Positions 53,113 through 61,357 of a stretch of DNA of 64,000 bases are shown here, one piece after another. Position 1 is the stretch's first letter; every line of letters begins with the position of its first letter. This stretch comes from Candidatus Tectomicrobia bacterium (lineage in GTDB: Bacteria; UBA8248), in NCBI GenBank assembly GCA_016192135.1, contig JACPUR010000030.1, forward strand, positions 77,211-141,210, read 5' to 3'. Under the pieces are notes generated by a model. That model searched no databases, was not told the origin of the DNA, and was given only the letters and a program-made list of their open reading frames with translations. A program made the position numbers and the translations under genes.

Positions 53113-54807
53113 TCAAGGCGTCTTCTGCAAGAAATCGAAGTCGCAGCCCCGGGGCGCCTGGAGGACGTGCTCCAGGAACAGGCGCCCGTAGCCGCGGCCG
53201 TAGGCAGGCTCGCGCGGCCGCCAGGCGGCGCGGCGGCGGGACATCTCCTCCTCCGGCACCTGGAGGTCGAGCCGCCGGCCGGGCACGTCGAGGCGGATCG
53301 GGTCGCCGTCCCTCACCAGGGCGAGCGGTCCCCCGACGGCTGCCTCGGGCGAGACGTGGAGGACGGTGGTTCCCCCCGCCGTGCCGCTCATCCGGGCGTC
53401 CGAGACGCGCACGATGTCCCGCACCCCCTGGGCCAGGAGCTTCTTGGGGACGGGGATGAAGCCCGCCTCGGGGAAGCCGGGGCCCCCCACCGGCCCGGCG
53501 TTCTGGAGGACGAAGACGCTCTCCGCCGTGGCCGGGAGATCCGGATCGTCGATGCGCTTGACCATGTCCTCCTGGGACGAGAAGACCACCGCCTTCCCCG
53601 TGTGGGCGAGCAGGCGGGGGCTCGCCGCCGAGACCTTGAGCACCGCGCCCTCCGGGGCGAGGCTCCCCCAGAGGACGACGATGCCGCCCTCGGGCTTGAG
53701 GGGCTTCTCGCGGGGGAGAATGACGTCCTGCCACGCGGCCGCCCGGCCCACCCCGGCGAGGTTCTCGCCCACCGTCTTCCCGGTCACCGTCATCGCGTCC
53801 CGGCGGAGCAGGGGCTCCAGCTCCTTCATCACGACGGGGATGCCGCCCGCCTCCGCGAGATCGTCCATGAGGTAGGTCTTGCCCGAGGGGCGGATGTTGC
53901 CGACGAGCGGGGTGGTGCGCGAGAGCTCGTCGAAGAGGGCGAGGGGGAGCTCCACCCCCAGGCGCCCCGCGATGGCGGGGAGGTGGACGACGGCGTTTGT
54001 CGAGCCCCCCACGGCCATGAGCACCCGGATGGCGTTCTCGAACGCCCCGCGCGTCATGATCTTGTCCGGCGTGAGGTTCTCCTCCGCCATCCGGACGATG
54101 CGCCGGCCGCTCTCCTCCGCCAGGCGCAGGCGGCGCGAGTTCACCGCCGGGACGGCGGCCAGCCCGGGCAGCATCATCCCAAGGGCCTCGGTGATGCAGG
54201 CCATGGTGCTGGCCGTCCCCATCACCATGCAGTGGCCGGCCGAGGGGAAGAGCTCCCCCTGGAACTCCTCCATGCGCGGCTCGGAGATCTCCCCGGCCCG
54301 GTGCTCGGCCCACAGCCCCCGGCAGTCGGAGCAGGCGCCCAGCCGCTTCCCCTCGAAGCGCCCGCCGATCATGGGTCCCGAGCTCACGGCGAGGGCGGGC
54401 ACCCCCGCGCTCGCCGCCCCCATGAGCTGGGCCGGGAGGGTCTTGTCGCAGCCGCCGAGGAGCACCACCCCGTCCAGCGGCTGGCCCTTGATCATCTCCT
54501 CGGTGTCCATGGCGAGCAGGTTCCGGTAGAGCATGGCCGTGGGCGAGAGGTACACCTCCCCGAGGGAGATGGTCGGGAACTCCAGCGCCAGGCCCCCCGC
54601 CTGGGAGACCCCCCGTTTGACCGCGTCGGCCACTTCGCGCAGGTTGCGGTGGCAGGGGTTGAGCTCGCTCCAGGTCTGGGCGATGCCGATGATGGGGCGC
54701 TCGAGGTCCTCCTTCGTGAGACCGAAGCCCCGGGCGTAGGCGCCCCGGATGAAGGCGCTGAAGGCCGGATCGCCGTAGTTCGTGAGCCCTTTGCGGTAGC
54801 CTTTCAT
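53113..54807 (-). CDS. IlvD/Edd family dehydratase
   Basis: This 564-residue FeS-dependent dehydratase removes water from 2,3-dihydroxy acids or aldonic acids. Cluster cysteines are visible in LNPCHRNL, LLGGCDKTLPAQL and SAGHCMVMGTAST. NAVVHLPAIAGRLG, SDARMSGTAGGTTVLHVSPE and the C-terminal REPAYGRGYGRLFLEHV are typical. Length and the C-terminal arginine/tyrosine tail resemble sugar-acid (arabinonate- or xylonate-type) dehydratases more than biosynthetic IlvD. The ATG at 54807 has AAAGGA upstream. No other branched-chain pathway gene is nearby. Confidence 0.88.
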   Translation of the reverse strand: MKGYRKGLTNYGDPAFSAFIRGAYARGFGLTKEDLERPIIGIAQTWSELNPCHRNLREVADAVKRGVSQAGGLALEFPTISLGEVYLSPTAMLYRNLLAMDTEEMIKGQPLDGVVLLGGCDKTLPAQLMGAASAGVPALAVSSGPMIGGRFEGKRLGACSDCRGLWAEHRAGEISEPRMEEFQGELFPSAGHCMVMGTASTMACITEALGMMLPGLAAVPAVNSRRLRLAEESGRRIVRMAEENLTPDKIMTRGAFENAIRVLMAVGGSTNAVVHLPAIAGRLGVELPLALFDELSRTTPLVGNIRPSGKTYLMDDLAEAGGIPVVMKELEPLLRRDAMTVTGKTVGENLAGVGRAAAWQDVILPREKPLKPEGGIVVLWGSLAPEGAVLKVSAASPRLLAHTGKAVVFSSQEDMVKRIDDPDLPATAESVFVLQNAGPVGGPGFPEAGFIPVPKKLLAQGVRDIVRVSDARMSGTAGGTTVLHVSPEAAVGGPLALVRDGDPIRLDVPGRRLDLQVPEEEMSRRRAAWRPREPAYGRGYGRLFLEHVLQAPRGCDFDFLQKTP

Positions 54808-55016
54808 GGGGCGGGTCCTTTCCGGAAGGATTCGGGGGCCGCGCGCGGGAGACGGTTCATCATTCCCCAACCGGCGGCGGCGGGGCAAGCGGGGGATCGG
54901 GGTTTTCCCCGAAAGCGAAGCAGGATAGAGTAGGCGCCGTCGAATCGCCGCCGCCCGGCGCGCGTGGAGGAGGGTTTTGTGCGATCAACGGCCGCCGGAT
55001 GGCGCGGAGGAGTGAG

Positions 55017-55568
55017 ATGATCCGGTCCGCTCGTTTAGGGCTTTGGGCGGCGGTCCTGCTGGCGATGCTCGCCGCCGCGGCGGGGTGCTTCCGGCGGAGC
55101 GGCCCGGTCGAGGTGACGCGGGAGGTGGGCACGGTCCGCATCCTGTCGGAGCCCGAGGGCGCCGCCGTCGATTTCGACGGCAGGCCCCGGGGGGAGGCGT
55201 TCAAGGCGGAGCCGCTGGTGATCCGGGGGGTGCCGTACGGCTGGCATTCCATCCGCGCCACCCGCCTGGGAATGGTCCCGCACATCCTCGAGTTCAACCT
55301 GGAGCGCCCCGAAGCGGAGTTCCGGATTCCGGTTTCCGCCGGCGGCGCCGGCCGCCTCACGGTGCGCACGGTGCCGCCCGGGGCGGAGGTGTTCATCTCC
55401 AGCCGCTATTACGGCAAGGCGGACCCCCAGATCCAGGTGAGCGCGCTGGCCTACGGGGAGCACTCCTTGTGGGTCCGGCTGGACGGCCACCGCCAGGAGC
55501 GGATCAACATCCTCGTGGAGCGCCAGATCGAGCGCACCTACCATTTGTTCCTGACGAAGGTGAAGTAG
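55017..55568 (+). CDS. PEGA-domain lipoprotein
   Basis: This 183-residue lipoprotein has a lipobox AAAAGC with C24 lipidated. The mature part carries PEGA-type beta modules: VRILSEPEGAAVDFDGRPRG, with a second module LTVRTVPPGAEVFISSRYYG and HSLWVRLDGHRQER. PEGA domains are surface-exposed, immunoglobulin-like, and probably bind wall or glycan components. The ATG at 55017 follows GGAGGAG. Confidence 0.82.
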   Translation: MIRSARLGLWAAVLLAMLAAAAGCFRRSGPVEVTREVGTVRILSEPEGAAVDFDGRPRGEAFKAEPLVIRGVPYGWHSIRATRLGMVPHILEFNLERPEAEFRIPVSAGGAGRLTVRTVPPGAEVFISSRYYGKADPQIQVSALAYGEHSLWVRLDGHRQERINILVERQIERTYHLFLTKVK

Positions 55569-55644
55569 CCCCGGGGCCGGCAGGGCGCCTCCAACCGCAT
55601 CCGGCCCGGCCGTCCTTTCGTGAGACGTGAAGAGGGGGGCCTTC

Positions 55645-56223
55645 ATGCCGACCCGGGCAGGCCGCATGACCCCGGCGCCGGGCGGGGGGCCGGCCATCCT
55701 GGCCATCGGCGGGAGCCGCCGGCCCGGCAACAACACCGGCAAGGCGCTCCGCATCGCGGTGGAGGAGCTCCGGGCCGGGGGCGGGCGGGTGGACTGGGTC
55801 CGCCTGGAGGCCCTCAAGCTCCCGCTGCCGGGAGAACCCTCCGACTCCCCCGATCCGGAGGCCCTGCGGAACAAGGTCCTCGCCTCGGACGCTATCCTCA
55901 TCGCCACCCCCGAGTACCACGGCAGCATCAGCAGCACCCTCAAGCTGGCCATCGACAACCTGGGTTTCCCCTCCACCCTGGAGGGCAAGACCCTCGCCAT
56001 CCTGGGCGTCGCCATGGGCCCCAGCGCGGACAACGCCCTGGCCCATCTGCGCCACATCCTCACCCACATCGGGGGGAAGGTCCTGCCCGAGCAGATCTCG
56101 GTGGGGAGCGTCCACAAGAAGTTCGGCGAGGACGGCCGCTGCCTCGACCCGGTGGTCGAGGAGGGCATCCGCCGGGTGGCCCGCGCCCTCCTGGCCGCCG
56201 CCGGAGCCCGGGCGGCGCGATGA
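55645..56223 (+). CDS. NADPH-dependent FMN reductase family flavoprotein
   Basis: This 192-residue flavodoxin-fold protein has the phosphate-binding loop in AILAIGGSRRPGNNTGKALR. IATPEYHGSISSTLKLAIDN, with the PEYHGSxxSxLK motif of the family, follows, then KTLAILGVAMGP. It reduces FMN, quinones, azo compounds or metals with NAD(P)H. The ATG at 55645 follows GAGGGGGG; an upstream GTG at 55627 is less likely. It is coupled by ATGA to the hydrolase gene. Confidence 0.88.
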   Translation: MPTRAGRMTPAPGGGPAILAIGGSRRPGNNTGKALRIAVEELRAGGGRVDWVRLEALKLPLPGEPSDSPDPEALRNKVLASDAILIATPEYHGSISSTLKLAIDNLGFPSTLEGKTLAILGVAMGPSADNALAHLRHILTHIGGKVLPEQISVGSVHKKFGEDGRCLDPVVEEGIRRVARALLAAAGARAAR

Positions 56224-56987
56224 CCGGGCCGTCCCGGTTCCTCGCCTCGCCGGAGGGCCGCTCCCTCGCCTTCCGCCGCCTGGAGGGGAGGCCCCCCGGC
56301 GTCCTCTTCCTCGGCGGCTTCCGCTCCGACATGACGGGCACCAAGGCCACCGCCCTGGAGGCGCACTGCCGGGCGGCGGGCCGCGCCTTCGCGCGCTTCG
56401 ACTACTCCGGGCACGGCGAGTCCCCGGGCCGCTTCGAGGAGGGCACCATCGGCGCCTGGCTGGCGGACGCGCTGTGTGTGCTGGACCGGGCCACCGAGGG
56501 TCCGCAGGTGCTCGTGGGCTCGAGCATGGGCGGCTGGATCATGCTCCTGGCGGCCCTGGCCCGGCCGGAGCGGGTGCGGGGGCTTATCGGCGTGGCGGCG
56601 GCGCCCGACTTCACCGAGGATCTCGTCTGGGGCCGCTGCGGGGAGGAGGAGCGCCGCAAGCTCATGGAAGAGGGCTCCTTCCTGTGCCCCCCGCGCTACG
56701 AGGACGCCCCCTATCCCATCACCCGGCGGCTCATCGAGGAGGGTCGGCGGCACCTCCTCTTGCGCGGGCTCATCCCCCTCCGCCGCCCGGTGCGGCTTAT
56801 CCACGGCATGGCGGACGAGGACGTGCCCTGGGAGGTTTCGCTCCGGCTGTGCGGCTGCCTGGAGGGAGCGGACGTCTCGCTCACCCTGGTGAAGGGGGGC
56901 GACCACCGCCTCTCCACGCCGGCGGACATCCGGAGGCTCACGGAAACGGTCGAGGGGTTGTGCCGGGAAGCGGGGGAGGGGGAATGA
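56220..56987 (+). CDS. alpha/beta hydrolase (ABHD10-like)
   Basis: In this 255-residue hydrolase the nucleophile Ser is in VLVGSSMGGWIMLLA, the Asp in GMADEDVPWE and the His in KGGDHRLSTP. The N-terminal VLFLGGFRSDMTGTKATALE with FDYSGHGESPGRF resembles ABHD10/palmitoyl-thioesterase or mycophenolic-glucuronide-esterase-like proteins. It is translationally coupled to the FMN reductase gene. The substrate is unknown. Confidence 0.87.
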   Translation: MTGPSRFLASPEGRSLAFRRLEGRPPGVLFLGGFRSDMTGTKATALEAHCRAAGRAFARFDYSGHGESPGRFEEGTIGAWLADALCVLDRATEGPQVLVGSSMGGWIMLLAALARPERVRGLIGVAAAPDFTEDLVWGRCGEEERRKLMEEGSFLCPPRYEDAPYPITRRLIEEGRRHLLLRGLIPLRRPVRLIHGMADEDVPWEVSLRLCGCLEGADVSLTLVKGGDHRLSTPADIRRLTETVEGLCREAGEGE

Positions 56988-57012
56988 AGCCCTTGTCAAT
57001 GCGCCCATGGCG

Positions 57013-57095
57013 TCCGTAGGGGCGGGTTTGAAACCCGCCCCTACGGAATCGTTCGCCATATCGACCCGTAGGGGCGTATTGCAATACGCCCCTAC
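57013..57095. repeat. two perfect type-A palindromes
   Basis: CCGTAGGGGCGGGTTT/AAACCCGCCCCTACGG (57013-57046) and GTAGGGGCGTATTG/CAATACGCCCCTAC (57068-57095). The second has the same core as 3711-3738. Both sit after the end of the hydrolase gene. Confidence 0.9.
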
Positions 57096-57130
57096 AACAC
57101 CAGAGGCTGGCGCGATTCTGTCAGCGAACC

Positions 57131-58471
57131 TTACGCGCTCGCGCTGCGGAGCAGCCAGCTCCTCACCCGGGAGCGGAGCTGGGTGGGGGAGAACTTCTTG
57201 GTGAGGTAGTCCGAGGCGCCCGCGTCGAAGCACTTCTGCACGTCCTTCTCGTCCAGCCGCTTGCCCGTGACCATGAGGATGGGGACCTTCCGGAAGAGGG
57301 TGTCCTCGTTGCGGCGCAGGGCCCGGCAGACCTCGATGCCGTCCATCTTCGGCAGCCCCCAGTCCAGGATGATGAGGAGGGGGCGCTCCTTCATGGCCAG
57401 CTTCAGGGCGGCCTCGCCGTCGTGGGCGGTGACGAGGCGCACGGCGTTCTCGGCCTCGAGGGACTTCTCGAGGAGGCGCACCATGAGGGGGTCGTCGTCC
57501 ACGATGAGGATGGTGCCGCCGGTCTTGGGCCCGCCGCCCGAGAGCCACGCCGAGCACGAGGCCGGGATGGGGGGCGGCTTCCACGCGGGGTCCTCCGGGA
57601 GCTCGATCTCCCAGCCCTCGGCCGCGGCCATGACCTCGAGCCCGCCGCCGGCCTTGGCCGCCATCTTCTCGGCCGTCCCCACCAGCCCGTCGAGGTCCCG
57701 GTCGGTGCGCAGCGGGTCGTGGTGGAAGAGCGCGAGCCGTTTCACCCCGCCCGCGACGGCGTACTCGACCGTCTTCTCGTAGGGCGAGTGGCCCCAGCTC
57801 ACCTTGGAGGGATACTCCTGGAGGGTGTACTGGGCGTCGTGGGCCAGGAGGTCCGAGCCCTTCAGGAACTCCACGTGGCGGCGGTCCTGGAGGTGAAGCG
57901 GAATCGGGCCCGGCCCGCCGTTGTCGAAGGAGAAGAGGGAGCTCGGCTCGTGGTCGGGGATGTAGGTGAAGGAGGCGCCGCCGGCCTCGACCCGGAAGGC
58001 CAGGGTGAGGGCCGGGTGGTTGGTGTACTGGGTCGAGATGCGGAGGCCGCCGATGTCGAAGGCGCCCTCGCCCAGGTTGTGGTAGTGGACCGAGGAGCCG
58101 AACTCCTCGAGGGAAATGGGGAAGTAGCTGTAGGTCATCTGCCCCGCGAGGATGGCCTGGAGCTGGTGGTCCATCCCGCCGGGGCCGTAGATGTGCCACT
58201 CGTTCCCGGGAATGAACAGGGGCGTGAAAAAGGGGAAGCCCTGGATGTGGTCCCAGTGGTAGTGGCTGATGAGGAGGTGGCCCTGGAGGGGGGGCTTGCG
58301 GGAGGCCGCCAGCTTCTGGCCCAGGGCGTGGATGCCGGTGCCGCAGTCGAGGATGAGGAGGGTGCCGTCCGCGCCCTCCACCTCCACGCAGGGCGTGTTG
58401 CCCCCGTAGCGGAGGGTGGTGGGACCGGGCTTGGCGATGGAGCCGCGCGTTCCCCAGAATCGGACCCGCAT
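57131..58471 (-). CDS. metallo-beta-lactamase-fold hydrolase fused to a response-regulator receiver domain
   Basis: In this 446-residue protein the N-terminal MBL domain (about 1-290) has ISHYHWDHIQGFPFF (H70-x-H72-x-D74-H75), LAHDAQYT and RLALFHHDP, complete enough for a dinuclear metal site as in cyclic-nucleotide phosphodiesterase-like MBLs. The C-terminal receiver (about 325-440) has ILIVDDDPLMVRLLEKSL, the phospho-acceptor D370 in IILDWGLPKMDG, VTGK and the Lys in ASDYLTKKFSP. This is an unusual order, with the output enzyme before the receiver. The ATG at 58471 lies at the start of the RVRFWGTRGSI motif common to the family. Confidence 0.9.
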   Translation of the reverse strand: MRVRFWGTRGSIAKPGPTTLRYGGNTPCVEVEGADGTLLILDCGTGIHALGQKLAASRKPPLQGHLLISHYHWDHIQGFPFFTPLFIPGNEWHIYGPGGMDHQLQAILAGQMTYSYFPISLEEFGSSVHYHNLGEGAFDIGGLRISTQYTNHPALTLAFRVEAGGASFTYIPDHEPSSLFSFDNGGPGPIPLHLQDRRHVEFLKGSDLLAHDAQYTLQEYPSKVSWGHSPYEKTVEYAVAGGVKRLALFHHDPLRTDRDLDGLVGTAEKMAAKAGGGLEVMAAAEGWEIELPEDPAWKPPPIPASCSAWLSGGGPKTGGTILIVDDDPLMVRLLEKSLEAENAVRLVTAHDGEAALKLAMKERPLLIILDWGLPKMDGIEVCRALRRNEDTLFRKVPILMVTGKRLDEKDVQKCFDAGASDYLTKKFSPTQLRSRVRSWLLRSASA

Positions 58472-58576
58472 CAGCTACCCCCATGGCCTCACGGCAGGGA
58501 AAGTGGCCCATCCGCCCGGGTTTCAGAATTTGCCTATCCAACCCATTGTTCATGCATATGATAAGGGAAAAGAGGA

Positions 58577-58660
58577 ATCTTCGCCAGAGGACAGTCCGCA
58601 GGCGAATATCGGGGACCGGGGCCGGTCCCCCGCGGGGGAAAATGACTCCAGGTCGAAGAT
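58577..58660 (+). ncRNA. structured intergenic segment with mutually exclusive pairings
   Basis: TTCGCC (58580-58585) pairs with GGCGAA (58601-58606). GGGGACC (58611-58617) pairs with GGTCCCC (58624-58630). ATCTTCG (58577-58583) can alternatively pair with CGAAGAT (58654-58660), disrupting the first stem. It lies in the divergent gap before the XRE gene and could be a leader or small RNA. No known riboswitch family is recognised. Confidence 0.25.
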
Positions 58661-58744
58661 AGCCATCAAAAGAAAACCGTTGCAATTACCTGTACGGCAT
58701 AATAGCATCGCCTGAAATGACGCCGTTGCTATGTCACAGGAGCT

Positions 58745-59038
58745 ATGCAAGTGGGTAGCCTAATCCGGGAGGTCCGGGAGAGCAAGGGTGTCACCCAGGT
58801 TGAGCTATGCACGAAGGTTGGAATCAACCAATCGAAGCTAAGCCAGATTGAGAATGGAAAATACCTTCCCAGCTTGGTTACGCTCCAGCGCCTTGCCTGG
58901 GGGCTTGACTGTAAAATTTGTGATCTGTGGAAGGATGAACCGCCGACAGTTACCTTGACCGATCCGAGATACCTTGGCCGGGCGGATCGTGGGCTGACGA
59001 AGAAACCAATCGCGAAGAAAAGAAATTTGGAAGGATGA
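58745..59038 (+). CDS. XRE-family helix-turn-helix regulator
   Basis: This 97-residue protein has a Cro/C1-type HTH at about residues 4-58: LIREVRESKGVTQVELCTKV, GINQSKLSQIENGKYLPSL and LQRLAWGLDCKICDLW. A basic C-terminal tail of about 35 residues (GLTKKPIAKKRNLEG) follows. It binds DNA as a dimer, and its target is unknown. AGGAG precedes the ATG at 58745 closely. Base composition is more AT-rich than the chromosome average, consistent with horizontal origin. Confidence 0.85.
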   Translation: MQVGSLIREVRESKGVTQVELCTKVGINQSKLSQIENGKYLPSLVTLQRLAWGLDCKICDLWKDEPPTVTLTDPRYLGRADRGLTKKPIAKKRNLEG

Positions 59039-59128
59039 TCTTCGGGGAAAGAATCCCCCACCCGGCACAATTTCCGGCACACACAAGACAGCCGTTGGCG
59101 GTGAAAGGCCCGCCAGTCTTGAAAATTC

Positions 59129-59203
59129 TGGCTCCGGCGGTAGGATTCGAACCTACAACCCATCGGTTAACAGCCGATTGCTCTGCCGTTGAGCTACGCC
59201 GGA
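59129..59203 (-). tRNA. tRNA-Asn (GTT)
   Basis: The minus strand folds as a cloverleaf. The acceptor TCCGGCG/CGCCGGA, D-arm GCTC..GAGC, anticodon arm ATCGG-CTGTTAA-CCGAT with anticodon GTT, and T-arm GTAGG-TTCGAAT-CCTAC are all paired. G is the discriminator and CCA is encoded (59131-59129). Confidence 0.97.
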
Positions 59204-59310
59204 TCGCGAGTTGTGAGGGCGCCCCAGGGGGCGCCGTAGGCCTTATAGGAGCGCCGTCCCCGCCTTGTCAAGGCGGCGGCCCCGGAGGAGGCCCTATCCC
59301 TGGAGGAGGC

Positions 59311-60090
59311 CTAGAAGCCGTAGTAGCGCGGGTAGCCCTGGGCCTCCCAGAAGCCCCCCAGGTCCTCGTTCATCACGAAGATGTACCGGACGTACTTGGC
59401 GCTCTTCCAGCCCACGTTCACGGGGGAGGCGAGCCTCAGGGGGGCGCCGTGGGCAGGGGTGAGCTTCTCGCCGTTGTATTCGTAGGCGAGCACGTTCTGG
59501 GGATGCAGGGCCTGGTGGAGGTCGAGGGTGACGCTGTAGCGCTCCATGCCGCGCGGGCTCCGCATCAGGTCGTCGCAGAGGAAGAAGACGTAGCGGCTCT
59601 CCGGGCGCAGGGGCCGCCGCCGGAGGAGATCGGCCAGGGCCAGCCCCTTCCAGTGGCAGATGGCGCTCCAGCCCTCCACGCAGACGTGCTCCACCGTCTG
59701 CTCGAGGGCGGGCAGCCGCCGGAGCTGGTCCAGGGTGTACTCCTCCCGCCAATGGGTCTGGGCCATCTTTCCGTTCGCGAGCCGCACCTCGCCCACCGTG
59801 AGGGTCCACTCCTCCTCGGGCGTCTGGACGAGCTGGGAGCCGGGGGTGACGACGGAGCCGTTCGGGCGCATCTGCTCGGGCTGGACGGCCTCCCGGGGGT
59901 AGGTGCGCGCCAGGCGGTAGGGGCTGTCCAGCATGAGCCCCGCCTGGTGGTTCCAGCGGTCGAAGAAGCTCAGGACGCTCTGGGCCGTCTCGGAGTCGTT
60001 CAGGCGCGAGCAGCCGGCCATCAAGAGCGAGGAGGCGGCGAGCTTGAGGAAGCCCCGGCGGCCGGCTCGGGGCGGAAGGCCCTGGGACAT
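59311..60090 (-). CDS. molybdopterin-dependent oxidoreductase (MsrP/YedY-like), exported
   Basis: This 259-residue protein has a twin-arginine-like signal RAGRRGFLKLAASSLLMAGC that also contains a lipobox (C27), so it is probably a Tat-exported lipoprotein. The sulfite-oxidase-type fold shows the Mo-ligating Cys in EHVCVEGWSAICHWKG (C137), LYEYNGE-like (seen as LAYEYNGEKL), HGAPLRLASPVNVGWKSAKY and IFVMNEDLGG. It probably reduces a sulfoxide, N-oxide or similar substrate in the periplasm, receiving electrons from the cytochrome b encoded next to it. Confidence 0.87.
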   Translation of the reverse strand: MSQGLPPRAGRRGFLKLAASSLLMAGCSRLNDSETAQSVLSFFDRWNHQAGLMLDSPYRLARTYPREAVQPEQMRPNGSVVTPGSQLVQTPEEEWTLTVGEVRLANGKMAQTHWREEYTLDQLRRLPALEQTVEHVCVEGWSAICHWKGLALADLLRRRPLRPESRYVFFLCDDLMRSPRGMERYSVTLDLHQALHPQNVLAYEYNGEKLTPAHGAPLRLASPVNVGWKSAKYVRYIFVMNEDLGGFWEAQGYPRYYGF

Positions 60091-60100
60091 GGCGTTCTCC

Positions 60101-60364
60101 TTACTCCGAGGCGGGAGGGCGAAGGAGCTTGACGGCGAGGGGGCCCACCACGGCGGCGGTCAGCAGGAGCGAGCCCGCGAACAGCGCGGCGGCCCAGCCC
60201 CCGAAGCCGAGCCTGAAGCGCGAGAGCCCGGCCGCGGGGCCGCTCAGGAGGTAGCCTCCCGCCAGCGCCAGGAGGAGGTTGAAGGCCAGCACGGCCGCCA
60301 CGAGGCGCCCCACGAGGAGCCTCCGGCGGGCGAGCCGGGTGGGAAGCTCCATCTCCCCCTTCAT
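60101..60364 (-). CDS. small membrane protein of the redox operon
   Basis: This 87-residue protein has two predicted helices (LLVGRLVAAVLAFNLLLALAG and FGGWAAALFAGSLLLTAAVV) with a basic N-terminus. The ATG at 60364 overlaps the cytochrome b stop (ATGA) and the stop is 10 bases before the Mo-enzyme gene. It is presumably an assembly or anchoring subunit between the two. No family is recognised. Confidence 0.7.
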   Translation of the reverse strand: MKGEMELPTRLARRRLLVGRLVAAVLAFNLLLALAGGYLLSGPAAGLSRFRLGFGGWAAALFAGSLLLTAAVVGPLAVKLLRPPASE

Positions 60365-61347
60365 GCGGTCACCTCCAGCCGGCGGCGGCGGGCCTCGCGG
60401 GCGCGCCGATCGCGGGCGCGGACCGGCCCCAGCCGGACCGCGAGGTAGACGAGGGCGCCGAAGGGCAGCCCGTGCGCCTGCCCGCCCAGGGCCCAGTTCA
60501 GGATATCCGCCAGAAGGCTCCCGAGCCAGAGCGCCCCCGCGAGCACGGCCAGCTCCCCCAGGGCGCGGAGCGCCCGGCGGGCGAAGACGCGCTGGCGCTC
60601 CCTGAATTCCTCCCGCTCGGCCTTGATGCCCACCACCATCGGCGCCAGCCCCCGCCGCCACCCGTGCGAGAGCACCATGACGAGGTGCCCCGCGGTGAAG
60701 AGGACGAGGAACAGCGCGGCCAGGAAGTGCAGCAGGCGGCTCGCCTGGTAGCCCCCCAGCGCCTGCGTCAGGAAGCCGAGCTGGACGGGCTTGTAGACGG
60801 CCAGCCCCGTCACGACCGAGAGTATCCCGGCGAGCACCACCGCGTTGTAGGCCAGTTTCTGGATCGGGTTGAACTTCCCACCGCCGGGGGGATCGTGGAA
60901 GGTGCGGACGGGGTGCCGGATCATCTCCCCGATGCCGGCCAGGTCCCCGCGCCGGACGCGGTAGTGGCGGCCCTCCTCGGTGAGCAGGAGCAGCAGCAGG
61001 AAGGCCAGCCCGTTCAGGGTGTAGGGCCACATGAGGGCGAAGTGCCACCGCAGTGCCCCGGCGAGCCATTCGCCGACGCCGAAGCGGCCCGCCAGCTCCT
61101 GGACGAACTCCCGGTAGTCCCCGCTCATCATGATTCCGCCCGGGTCCACCGGCGCGTCGCCTCCCGCGAGGGCGCGGTAGACGGCCTCCGGCTTGGGCAG
61201 CCCCGGCCCGAAGGCGGGGTAGGCCCACCAGATCTGGATGCCGCTCGCGATCATGAGGAGGAGGAGCGGGACGTTCAGCCAGTGGGTCACCCGGAGCGCG
61301 GCGGAGTAGCGGAACGCCGGGCGGGGGGCGGAGGGCTCGGTGCTCAT
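60361..61347 (-). CDS. cytochrome b561/Ni-hydrogenase-type cytochrome b
   Basis: This 328-residue inner-membrane diheme protein has His-bearing helices seen in LRVTHWLNVPLLLLMIASG, LRWHFALMWPYTLNGLAFLL, LLHFLAALFLVLFTAGHLVM and VLSHGWRRG. The cytochrome_B561 pattern of thiosulfate-reductase or hydrogenase subunits fits. It would oxidise quinol and deliver electrons to the periplasmic Mo enzyme encoded in the same operon. The stop overlaps the next start (ATGA), and the seleno-thioredoxin gene lies 10 bases upstream. Confidence 0.88.
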   Translation of the reverse strand: MSTEPSAPRPAFRYSAALRVTHWLNVPLLLLMIASGIQIWWAYPAFGPGLPKPEAVYRALAGGDAPVDPGGIMMSGDYREFVQELAGRFGVGEWLAGALRWHFALMWPYTLNGLAFLLLLLLTEEGRHYRVRRGDLAGIGEMIRHPVRTFHDPPGGGKFNPIQKLAYNAVVLAGILSVVTGLAVYKPVQLGFLTQALGGYQASRLLHFLAALFLVLFTAGHLVMVLSHGWRRGLAPMVVGIKAEREEFRERQRVFARRALRALGELAVLAGALWLGSLLADILNWALGGQAHGLPFGALVYLAVRLGPVRARDRRAREARRRRLEVTA

Positions 61348-61357
61348 GCGCGGGACC

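Noticed and set aside
59129-59203. The tRNA gene as a possible tRNA-Sec or integration site.
   Set aside because: The anticodon is GTT (Asn) and the arms have normal length. No integrase or duplicated 3' end is seen beside it.
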